The notes beneath the pieces were generated by a model. That model had not been told where the DNA came from. It searched no databases and saw only the letters and a program-made list of their open reading frames with translations. This document shows, in pieces, positions 1-5,312 of a stretch of DNA of 5,541 bases. This DNA comes from an uncultured Clostridia bacterium. GTDB lineage: Bacteria; Bacillota; Clostridia; Christensenellales; Aristaeellaceae. How positions within the stretch are numbered: the stretch's first letter is position 1; each line of letters opens with the position of its first letter. The stretch lies in NCBI GenBank assembly GCA_904420265.1, contig CAJFUU010000168.1, positions 1 through 5,541 on the forward strand, given 5' to 3'. The position numbers and the translations under genes were made by a program.

Positions 1-33
1 CACCGTCGCGCCGAAAACTTCGCATGTTTCCAT
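1..33 (-). CDS. Possible 5' end of a minus-strand gene (Jag_N-like start), partial
   Basis: Reading leftward from an ATG at 33-31, eleven codons remain open to the window edge and give METCEVFGATV. The E-V-x-G-x-T-V pattern resembles the start of the Jag_N domain of the RNA-binding protein Jag/EloR (KhpB), which typically begins with a short strand of this kind. Against this, only eleven residues are visible, no good Shine-Dalgarno sequence precedes the ATG (GGGA lies about 15 nt upstream), and jag usually follows yidC closely, whereas no gene is seen upstream here. The identity is a guess from a very short match and the start itself is uncertain. Confidence 0.2.
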   Translation of the reverse strand, partial: METCEVFGATV

Positions 34-299
34 GGGCAGAAAATTGTCCCGTTTCGTTCATGCACCACCGTACGTGCAAACAGCGCTGCGCAGCCAGCGC
101 CGCACTGGAAATCCCTCGCGTTTCCAGAGACAGATAGGGCGCGGGTTGTGTGCTTTTGTGCCCCTGCACGTGTAAAGCGGCGTTTTTATGTCCATCGAGC
201 GAAGGGATTCTTTTCTCCTTCGGGAAAATTTCTGCCATTCGCTGTAAAAACCGGACCCATGCACGCCTTCTCAAATCGCGCCGGCGCTTGGCGGCGCAA
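34..299. other. Intergenic stretch without a convincing gene
   Basis: No frame on either strand has both a plausible ribosome binding site and a recognisable protein. Short open frames exist on both strands (for example minus 264-58) but are rich in Arg, Cys and Trp and look like chance readings of GC-rich DNA. The only local structure noted is around 200-228: CGAAGG at 200-205 can pair with CCTTCG at 217-222, and an alternative small hairpin has a TTCG loop (219-222) flanked by CC/GG and TTTT/AAAA. If both the 1-33 start and the 420-572 gene are real, this is a divergent intergenic region. Confidence 0.5.
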
Positions 300-328
300 A
301 TGTCAAAAACTTCCATGGCGCATAAAAT
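300..328 (+). promoter_or_regulatory. Candidate sigma-A-type promoter for the small CxxC gene
   Basis: A -10-like TAAAAT (323-328) is preceded at exactly 17 bp by ATGTCA (300-305), which matches four of six bases of TTGACA. Transcription would start near 335 and give a leader of about 85 nt before the ATG at 420. The -10 box overlaps the left arm of the inverted repeat at 324-417, so RNA from this promoter would lack the outer part of that stem. The -35 match is only moderate. Confidence 0.35.
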
Positions 329-417
329 ACCCCTTCGCGGAGCATACTCTCAATGCAAACGCCCGGGAAATCTTCCGGGCCATCCGCGCCGGCGAAGTCT
401 TTGCGAAGGGGTGTTTT
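324..417 (+). promoter_or_regulatory. Compound inverted repeat covering the ribosome binding site of the small CxxC gene
   Basis: The left arm 324-342 (AAAATACCCCTTCGCGGAG) pairs with the right arm 399-417 (CTTTGCGAAGGGGTGTTTT) over 19 consecutive base pairs, three of them G-U. Inside lies a second hairpin: GCCCGGGA (361-368), loop AATC, TTCCGGGC (373-380), 8 bp with one G-U. The right arm contains the AAGGGG ribosome binding site (406-411) of the gene starting at 420, so in any RNA that includes both arms the site would be buried. The arms begin with A runs and end with T runs on both strands, so the element could alternatively be a bidirectional terminator with a long loop. The pairing is directly visible; the function is inference. 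Confidence 0.55.
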
Positions 418-419
418 GA

Positions 420-572
420 ATGTCGATGATGGAATGCGCCATGTGCCATCGCGCCGCGGACGCACGCTCTTTGCGTGGCTGTCCGGTATGCGGGGCCATG
501 CTGTGCGACGACTGCGCGGAACGCGAACAGGGGCTCTGCTCCGACTGCGCTGCCGCCGGCCGCAACGAATAA
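420..572 (+). CDS. Small zinc-ribbon-like protein with four CxxC pairs (50 aa)
   Basis: This frame runs ATG to TAA and encodes 50 residues. It contains eight cysteines in four CxxC knuckles: C6/C9, C21/C24, C29/C32 and C40/C43, with a histidine at 10. The spacing suggests two zinc ions, possibly in a cross-brace arrangement; the GCPVCG segment is typical of small bacterial zinc ribbons. Nothing else is present: no membrane segment and no signal peptide, so it is probably a cytoplasmic microprotein. AAGGGG (406-411) lies 8 nt before the ATG at 420; the in-frame ATGs at 426 and 429 are farther away, so 420 is preferred. The regular CxxC spacing would be hard to get by chance in a non-coding frame. 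It is transcribed toward dnaB (convergent), with a terminator-bearing tandem array after it. Partner and function are unknown; nucleic-acid or protein binding are both possible. Confidence 0.7.
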   Translation: MSMMECAMCHRAADARSLRGCPVCGAMLCDDCAEREQGLCSDCAAAGRNE

Positions 573-659
573 ACGCAAAAATGCCAACCGGGCAACTGCC
601 GCAAGACGCCGGTAAGACTTCTTCGCCGCGCTCTTCGGCAATCACAGTCCGACCGGCGT

Positions 660-690
660 CCGCCTTCCGCTGCGAAGGCAGTTTTCTTTT
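660..690 (+). terminator. Terminator-like hairpin of repeat unit 1
   Basis: CCGCCTT (660-666) and AAGGCAG (675-681) form a 5-bp core plus one outer pair across a C-A mismatch, followed by TTTTCTTTT (682-690). This is the first such hairpin after the stop codon of the small CxxC gene, 87 nt downstream. The imperfect stem makes it weaker than those of units 2 and 5. Confidence 0.4.
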
Positions 691-757
691 CCGTCCGTAT
701 CTTGCCGCAATACGTCCAATCCATCGCGTGCTTCGGCAATCACAGCCCGGGCGGCGT

Positions 758-788
758 CCGCCTTCCGCTGCGAAGGCGGTTTTCTTTT
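758..788 (+). terminator. Terminator-like hairpin of repeat unit 2
   Basis: CCGCCTT (758-764) pairs perfectly with AAGGCGG (773-779) around an 8-nt loop and is followed directly by TTTTCTTTT (780-788). It has the form of an intrinsic terminator for plus-strand transcription coming from the small CxxC gene. On the minus strand the hairpin is preceded by an A-rich tract and not followed by T residues, so it is not expected to end dnaB transcripts. Confidence 0.55.
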
Positions 789-953
789 CCGTCCGTATCT
801 TCCGCGATACGTCCAATCCGCCGCGCACTTCGGCAAGCGCAGCCCGACCGGTGCCCGCCTTCCACTTGCGAAGGCAGTTTTCTTTTCCGCCCATATCTTG
901 CCGCGATGCGTTCGCTCCGCCGCGTTCTTCGACAATCATAGCCCCGGCGGCAT

Positions 954-984
954 CCGCCTTCCACCGCGAAGGTGGTTTTCTTTT
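954..984 (+). terminator. Terminator-like hairpin of repeat unit 4
   Basis: CCGCCTT (954-960) pairs with AAGGTGG (969-975) as 7 bp including one G-U, followed by TTTTCTTTT (976-984). The stem differs in sequence from unit 2 but keeps the fold. Confidence 0.45.
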
Positions 985-1051
985 CCGCCCGTATCTTGCC
1001 GCGATACGTCCAATCCGCCACGCACTTCGGCAAGCGCAACCCGACCGGTGT

Positions 1052-1082
1052 CCGCCTTCCGCTGCGAAGGCGGTTTTCTTTT
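1052..1082 (+). terminator. Terminator-like hairpin of repeat unit 5
   Basis: This is a perfect 7-bp stem, CCGCCTT (1052-1058) with AAGGCGG (1067-1073), followed by TTTTCTTTT (1074-1082), identical in design to unit 2. Confidence 0.5.
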
Positions 1083-1413
1083 CCCTCCGTATCTTGCCGC
1101 GATACGTCCAATCCGCCGCGCTCTTCGGCAATCACAGCCCGACCGGCGTCCGCCTTCCACCGCGAAGGCAGTTTTCTTTTCCGCCCATATCTTGCCGCGA
1201 TGCGTTCGCTCCGCCGCGTTCTTCGGCAAGCGCAGCTCGGACTGCATCCTCCTTCCACCGCGAAGGTAGTCTTTTCCGCCCGTATCTTGCCGCGATGCGT
1301 TCGCTCCGCCGCGCTCTTCGGCAAGCGCAGTCCAGACATGCGCGCATACTTCGCGGGCTTATGGCCGTCTCCGCACTTGGCCAAAGGACACAATGCGCGA
1401 TCCATCCGGTTCT

Positions 1414-1480
1414 GCGCATTTTCCCAAGCCGGGAAACATGTCCGACAGCCTCGGCAGCGTCCATTCCGTGCAAAATGCGC
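1414..1480. repeat. Inverted repeat directly after the dnaB stop codon
   Basis: GCGCATTTT (1414-1422) and AAAATGCGC (1472-1480) are perfect 9-bp inverted arms separated by 49 nt. The right arm abuts the dnaB stop codon (1481-1483). Smaller pairings lie inside: CCGA (1442-1445) with TCGG (1451-1454), and TTTCCC (1420-1425) with GGGAAA (1431-1436); the latter competes with the outer stem. In the dnaB transcript no T run follows the structure, so it is not a standard intrinsic terminator. It could stabilise the 3' end or be a processing site. No clear terminator for the operon is seen elsewhere in 1335-1480. Confidence 0.5.
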
Positions 1481-2842
1481 TCAGGCCGGTCCTGGCGCAG
1501 CCTCACGGGCGCGCGGCGACAAATCCATAAACCAAGTATACTCGCCCTTCCAGCCCAGTTTCACTGTGCCCAGCGCGCCGTTGCGCTGTTTGGCGACAAT
1601 GATCTCGGCAATATTTTTCTCGGCGGTTTCCGGCTCGTAATAATCCTCGCGGTGAATGAACATCACCACATCCGCGTCCTGCTCGATGGCGCCGGATTCG
1701 CGAATATCGGAGAGCATCGGCCGGTGGTTGGCGCGGCCCGTAGGCGCGCGGGAAAGCTGGGAAAGCGCGATTACCGGCACGCCCAGTTCCGTGGCCAGGC
1801 CCTTGAGCGAGCGGGAAATGGCTGAAACCTCTTCCTGGCGGCTGCCGAAGCGGCCCGTGGCGGTCATCAGCTGTATGTAGTCGATCATGATCAGATCCAG
1901 CCCCTGTTCGAGCTGGAGCCGCCGGGCCTTGGAACGCACTTCGGCCACCGTCACGCCCGAGGAGGCGTCCACAAACATGCCGCTGGGGCCAATGCCGATC
2001 ATCGCCTCGGAAAGCTTTCCCCATTCCTCATCGGAAATCTGCCCCCGGCGCACGCGCTGCATGTCCACCTTGGCTTCCGTGCAAAGCATGCGCATGGCCA
2101 GTTGCTCGGCAGGCATTTCCAGGGAAAACACGGCGGTCTTTTTCCCGGCGCGGATGGCGGCGTTTTCGACGATGTTCATGCCAAAACTGGTCTTGCCCAT
2201 GGAAGGCCGCGCGGCGATGAGCACCAGTTCGCCGCCGTGCAGGCCGGTAAGCAGGTCGTCCAATTCCGCATAGCCGGTGGGCACGCCTTCAATGCGGCCA
2301 TGGTTTTTGACCAGTTCCTCGATTTTTTCAAACGTGGAAAGCAGGATCGGCTGAATGGGCTGAAGCTGCTCGCCGCCCTTGCGCATGGCAATGTCGTAAA
2401 TCGCGCGCTCTGCCTCTTCGAGAATGTCGCGCGTCTCGCGCTCGCCTTCGTAGCTGGCGTTGACAATCCCCTCGGCGGCGCGGATGAGCTTGCGCAGGGT
2501 GGACTTTTCGTCCACAATGCGTATGTATGCCCGCACGTTGGACGCCGACGGAACCGAACGCGCCAATTCGATCAGATACTGCGCGCCGCCCACCGCCTCC
2601 AGCTTGCCCCGGCGGGCGAGTTCCGCGTCCAGCGTCACCAGGTCGATTGCCCGACCCGATTCGGACAGCGCGCGCATGGCGGAAAACACCTCGCGGTTGG
2701 CGGGGTCGTAAAAATCGTCGTCCGTAAGCGATTCCAGGGCCAGCAACGCCGCTTCGTTGGCGCGCAGCATGGCCCCCAGCACGGAGCGTTCCGACTCGGG
2801 ATGGTTGGGCGCTACGCGCGCCTCGTGCGCAAACTGTTCCAT
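1481..2842 (-). CDS. dnaB: Replicative DNA helicase DnaB
   Basis: This is the hexameric 5'-3' helicase that unwinds DNA at the replication fork, binds primase (DnaG) through its N-terminal domain and is loaded at the origin (called DnaC in Bacillus subtilis). The 453-residue length is normal for the family. The N-terminal domain covers about residues 12-115. The RecA-like ATPase covers about 180-445, with Walker A ARPSMGKTS at 211-219 (Lys217), the catalytic Glu242 in SLEMP, Walker B LDLIMIDYIQLM at 315-326 (Asp321), SQLSR at 361-365, and AKQRNG at 417-422 in the arginine-finger region. No intein or truncation is visible. The ATG lies one base after the rplI stop codon; a weak GGAAAG precedes it, so translation is probably coupled to rplI. 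It is the last gene of the operon from the promoter at 4503-4531 and converges on the 98-bp tandem array. Confidence 0.98.
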   Translation of the reverse strand: MEQFAHEARVAPNHPESERSVLGAMLRANEAALLALESLTDDDFYDPANREVFSAMRALSESGRAIDLVTLDAELARRGKLEAVGGAQYLIELARSVPSASNVRAYIRIVDEKSTLRKLIRAAEGIVNASYEGERETRDILEEAERAIYDIAMRKGGEQLQPIQPILLSTFEKIEELVKNHGRIEGVPTGYAELDDLLTGLHGGELVLIAARPSMGKTSFGMNIVENAAIRAGKKTAVFSLEMPAEQLAMRMLCTEAKVDMQRVRRGQISDEEWGKLSEAMIGIGPSGMFVDASSGVTVAEVRSKARRLQLEQGLDLIMIDYIQLMTATGRFGSRQEEVSAISRSLKGLATELGVPVIALSQLSRAPTGRANHRPMLSDIRESGAIEQDADVVMFIHREDYYEPETAEKNIAEIIVAKQRNGALGTVKLGWKGEYTWFMDLSPRAREAAPGPA

Positions 2843-2843
2843 A

Positions 2844-3296
2844 TTACTTGCTTTCCACGGATACGTTGACCAGCATGCGCGTGCTCACGCCTGCAGAGAG
2901 GCGCACTGTGCACAGCGTTTGCCCGGCGGTTTTGATCGGCTCTTCCAGCTCGATGCGGCGCTTGTCCACCTCCACGCCGTGCTGGGCCTTGAGGGCCTGG
3001 GCAATCTGCTCGTTGGTCACGGTGCCGTAAAGTTTGCCGCCTTCGCCGCCGCGCGCGGAAATTTGAATGACCTTGCCCTTGAGGGCGCGCGCCTTTTCCT
3101 CGGCGTCGGCGATGCGCACGGCCTCGCGGTGCTTTTCGGCGCTGCGGGCGCGTTCCACGGCGTTGAGCGCCTCGGCCGTGGCCTCTCGGGCCAGCTTGCG
3201 CGGCAGAAGAAAATTGCGCGCGTAGCCGTCGGAGACCTCCACGATCTGGTCCTTCTTGCCCGAACCCTTTACGTCCTGCAACAGGATCACCTTCAT
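2844..3296 (-). CDS. rplI: Large-subunit ribosomal protein bL9
   Basis: bL9 binds 23S rRNA near the base of the L1 stalk and helps maintain reading frame and translation fidelity. The protein has 150 residues, the usual size. The N-terminal rRNA-binding domain carries the family signature from GSGKKDQIVEV (11-21) to DGYARNFLLP (23-32). A charged, Ala- and Glu-rich helix (about 45-78) links it to the C-terminal domain (about 80-148). The ATG at 3296 is preceded by AAGGAGA (3304-3310) at 7 nt, a strong ribosome binding site. It follows the DUF2232 gene by 18 nt and precedes dnaB by 1 nt. The rplI-dnaB pairing is common in Bacillota. Confidence 0.98.
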   Translation of the reverse strand: MKVILLQDVKGSGKKDQIVEVSDGYARNFLLPRKLAREATAEALNAVERARSAEKHREAVRIADAEEKARALKGKVIQISARGGEGGKLYGTVTNEQIAQALKAQHGVEVDKRRIELEEPIKTAGQTLCTVRLSAGVSTRMLVNVSVESK

Positions 3297-3314
3297 AACC
3301 GTTTCTCCTTCCTG

Positions 3315-4454
3315 TCAATCGTCTCCGCCGGAACCGCCGTCGGAGTCCGAATCGTCGTCTGAATCCGCGCCGTCAAAGAAGCCGTCTCCATCGCCGCGCT
3401 CCCGGCGACGGCGGGCCAGGTAATGCGTCACCACGCCGTGCGTGGGGCCAAACAGCGCCGAAAACATGCCGTAATACACAATCAATTCGCTGAACGGCGA
3501 AAGCACAAGCGCCAGCACAATCACCGCCGCGCGGGCGCCGGGGCGCATTTTGGCCGCGGCCAGGCGCCGTTCCAGCGAAGCGACGGCCTGCACGCGAAAG
3601 GCAAGCGTCGCCAGCGTCATTACGGCCAAACACACGCTCACGGCCTGCGAAAGCGGCGCGACCGCAGAAACCACCATCGCCACCACATAGCCAAGCGCCG
3701 CGCCCACCGCCAGCGTACCGGGCAAATGCCAGCGGGAAAGCGGCGTCCACCGCTTCTTTTCCAGCGTACCCTCGCGCGCAAGCAGGCGCATCGGCCAGGC
3801 CGTGCACAGAATGGCCGTCAGGGCCGCCGCGCTCAAAAGCCAACCCGTCATTTGCAGGGCCAGCATGTTGCGCAAGGCCTCGGTCAACGACGCAATGCTC
3901 AGCGCCCGCTCCGCAGGGTCCAGAAAGCCGAGGTTGTACGTCAAAAAATTGAGGGATACCGGCGCTTCATTGCCGTAAAAGACCGCCAGAAACACATCGG
4001 CCATGCCGTTGGGCAGCGCCTCAAGCTGGCTGCGAAACAGCGAAGCAATATAATCGGCCAGGCCCATCCCCACCGCCCATTGGGCCGCAGCCAGGGCCAG
4101 CGCCGCGCAGAGCATCCATACCGGGACGCTCACGCGCAGGCAATCCGCCAGGGAGCCCCCGCCCGGGCGCAGCAGCCACAGCGTCGCCGCCAACGGCAAA
4201 ACCATCAACAGCAACATGACCGCCGCAAGCGCCGGCCCAAACGTTCCATAGGCCACGGCTATTTGCACGGCGCAACATACGGCCACCGGCCACACGCCTG
4301 CAAAGGCATACAGCCGCGCGGCCAACACCGGCGCGAGAAACACAAGCGGGGCAATCAAGAGCATATACGGCGAAAACACGCCTATCAGCGCGCCCAGCAA
4401 AATGCCCCCAATTAGCCGGCCGAGCGTGCGGTCCGGCGCTTTTAACTCAGTCAA
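3315..4454 (-). CDS. DUF2232 (YybS-like) polytopic membrane protein
   Basis: This 379-residue integral membrane protein resembles the DUF2232/YybS family, whose function is unknown. About eight or nine hydrophobic segments are visible, roughly at 14-31, 33-48, 53-72, 75-95, 110-129, 203-224, 245-267, 270-289 and 308-328. A polar stretch around 135-200 and the RWHLPG motif at 241-246 precede the C-terminal group. The tail turns from basic (ARRRRERG, 347-354) to a 26-residue Asp/Ser/Gly-rich end (354-379) with eleven Asp. The start is TTG at 4454, chosen because GGAGGA (4461-4466) lies 6 nt upstream and the operon promoter lies just beyond; the open frame continues to 4835 but crosses that promoter and the 193-bp repeat, so the extension is not coding. 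It is the first gene of the operon with rplI and dnaB. The family call rests on topology and gene order more than on conserved motifs. Confidence 0.87.
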   Translation of the reverse strand: MTELKAPDRTLGRLIGGILLGALIGVFSPYMLLIAPLVFLAPVLAARLYAFAGVWPVAVCCAVQIAVAYGTFGPALAAVMLLLMVLPLAATLWLLRPGGGSLADCLRVSVPVWMLCAALALAAAQWAVGMGLADYIASLFRSQLEALPNGMADVFLAVFYGNEAPVSLNFLTYNLGFLDPAERALSIASLTEALRNMLALQMTGWLLSAAALTAILCTAWPMRLLAREGTLEKKRWTPLSRWHLPGTLAVGAALGYVVAMVVSAVAPLSQAVSVCLAVMTLATLAFRVQAVASLERRLAAAKMRPGARAAVIVLALVLSPFSELIVYYGMFSALFGPTHGVVTHYLARRRRERGDGDGFFDGADSDDDSDSDGGSGGDD

Positions 4455-4460
4455 GGGTCT

Positions 4461-4466
4461 TCCTCC
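4461..4466 (-). promoter_or_regulatory. Ribosome binding site fixing the TTG start of the DUF2232 gene
   Basis: GGAGGA on the minus strand lies 6 nt before TTG (4454-4452). No ATG or GTG in this frame has an equally good site nearby. Confidence 0.85.
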
Positions 4467-4502
4467 GCAATTTTCTGTCCGGGCACAGCCCGTAGCGTTT
4501 TC

Positions 4503-4531
4503 ATTATAACACGAAACCCGCGCTGCGTAAA
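4503..4531 (-). promoter_or_regulatory. Sigma-A promoter of the DUF2232-rplI-dnaB operon
   Basis: On the minus strand a perfect TATAAT (4508-4503) carries an upstream TG one base away (extended -10) and lies exactly 17 bp from TTTACG (4531-4526), which matches four of six -35 bases. Transcription should start near 4496 and give a leader of about 42 nt before the TTG at 4454. A small palindrome, AGCGCC (4531-4536) with GGCGCT (4542-4547), abuts the -35 box. It could be a binding site or a weak terminator for upstream transcription. Confidence 0.85.
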
Positions 4532-4601
4532 GCGCCGCGCAGGCGCTTCCATGGCCGTCGCGGAAAAGGCCGGTGGGCCCGAGCCATCGCGAAAAGACGG
4601 C

Positions 4602-4641
4602 GGCCGGCGGCGCGTTTCCGGAGGCCGGCGGCGCGTTTCCG
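4602..4641. repeat. Short direct duplication, 21-bp period
   Basis: GGCCGGCGGCGCGTTTCCG occurs at 4602-4620 and again at 4623-4641. The second copy overlaps the start of the 193-bp repeat at 4629, so it is a local slippage product at the left edge of that array. Confidence 0.85.
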
Positions 4642-5065
4642 AAGGCCATGCGGATACGGCCTTTCAAACGCTGTAAGGCGCGATGGCGGCGCTTCCGCGC
4701 CATCTGCAAGCGCTCGCCCTGCCGTCTTGAAAACGCTCGCCCCTCCGCTTCGAAAACGACCGTGCTTCCATTGCCCGACACCTTGGCCTCAACGTCCCTG
4801 CCAAAGCGGTGGCGACCGACGCGGCGCTTTCCCAAAGGCCATGCGGATACGGCCTTTCAAATGCGGTAAGGCGCGATGGCGGCGCTTCCGCGCCATCTGC
4901 AAGCGTCTGGCCTTCCGCCTTGAAAACGCCTGCCCCTCCGCTTCGAAAATGGCGGCGCTTCCATTGCCCGACACTCTGGCCTCAACGTCCCTACAAAGCG
5001 ACAGCAACCGGCGCGGCGCTTTCCCGAAGGCCATGCGGATGCGGCCTTTCAAGCGCGGTGAGGCG
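4629..5065. repeat. Tandem ~193-bp repeat, two full copies and a partial third
   Basis: Copies start at 4629 (193 bp), 4822 (192 bp) and 5014 (about 52 bp recognisable). Shared landmarks are GGCCATGCGGATACGGCC, the segment GATGGCGGCGCTTCCGCGCC, CCCCTCCGCTTCGAAAA, CTTCCATTGCCCGACA and GGCCTCAACGTCCCT. Two hairpins are kept: AAGGCC/GGCCTT around a 10-nt loop (4642-4663, 4835-4856, 5027-5048) and, in the two full copies, GATGGCG/CGCCATC around 9 nt (4682-4704, 4875-4897). Neither has a long T tract. No convincing gene is present; open frames here are short or continue through the operon promoter. The array lies between the yajC terminator and the operon promoter and shows no clear similarity to the 98-bp array. 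Confidence 0.92.
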
Positions 5066-5312
5066 TGGCGGTGGTAGCATAGCGCCAACGCCAGCCGCGC
5101 CTACCCTTCGCGCCGCCGCTCTGCGAAATGGCGCACTTTTCCAGCGCTACGCCCGGCAAGCCCATCCGCCGCTTTGCGCGAGTCCTTTCCCGGCAAACGC
5201 GGCGCAGGTTTGCAAACGCGCGCAGCCATCGCCGCGCCGCCTCTGCGCGCTGCGCTTCTGTCGGTCGCCGTCAGGGCAGCCCATGCAACCGCCGTTGCGC
5301 TCCCTTTCCGGC
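5066..5312. other. GC-rich intergenic DNA without a recognised gene
   Basis: Between the 193-bp array and the yajC terminator no frame combines a ribosome binding site with a protein-like translation; the short frames are Arg- and Ala-rich on both strands. No promoter of good quality was found. Confidence 0.5.

Larger units (their letters stand above)
627..1334. repeat. Tandem array of seven ~98-bp units plus a partial eighth
   Basis: Units start at 627, 725, 822, 921, 1019, 1117, 1215 and 1310 (partial, about 25 bp). Full units are 98, 97, 99, 98, 98, 98 and 95 bp. Each begins with a form of CGCGCTCTTCGGCAA, continues to CCGCCTTCC...GCGAAGG, then TTTTCTTTTCCG, and ends with GATACGTCCAATCCGC or GATGCGTTCGCTCCGC. 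No unique spacers occur, so this is not a CRISPR. In six units the central arms pair: perfect 7 bp in units 2 and 5, 7 bp with a G-U in unit 4, and 5 bp plus a mismatch and one more pair in units 1, 3 and 6. Unit 7 is weak. The unit length is not a multiple of three, so long open frames across the array cycle through all frames and are unlikely to be coding. The array fills the gap between the convergent small CxxC gene and dnaB. Confidence 0.93.

Noticed and set aside
58..264. 68-codon minus-strand open frame
   Set aside because: The AAGGAG in the same region is not placed for its start, and the translation shows no recognisable motif.
271..1131. 286-codon open frame on the minus strand
   Set aside because: It is a frame-cycling translation of the 98-bp array (unit length not a multiple of three), rich in Arg, Lys and Gly, with no protein-like conservation of one repeat frame.
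627..1334. CRISPR array
   Set aside because: Whole units are repeated with no unique spacers, units are about 98 bp, and no cas genes are present.
627..1334. Origin iterons or DnaA-box cluster
   Set aside because: No TTATCCACA-like boxes and no AT-rich unwinding region were seen, despite the nearby dnaB.
353..1825. 490-codon open frame on the plus strand
   Set aside because: It runs through the 98-bp array in changing frames and then antisense through the 3' end of dnaB. It contains no recognisable domain and ignores the well-supported CxxC gene, which is in another frame.
2102..2869. 255-codon plus-strand open frame
   Set aside because: It is antisense to dnaB, a full-length conserved helicase gene, and results from high GC codon use.
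3423..4415. 330-codon plus-strand open frame
   Set aside because: It is antisense to the DUF2232 gene and its Arg-, Gln- and His-rich translation is typical of shadow frames.
4455..4835. N-terminal extension of the DUF2232 frame by 127 codons
   Set aside because: It crosses the operon promoter and enters the 193-bp repeat. The TTG at 4454 with GGAGGA 6 nt upstream is a better start, and the family starts near the first membrane helix.
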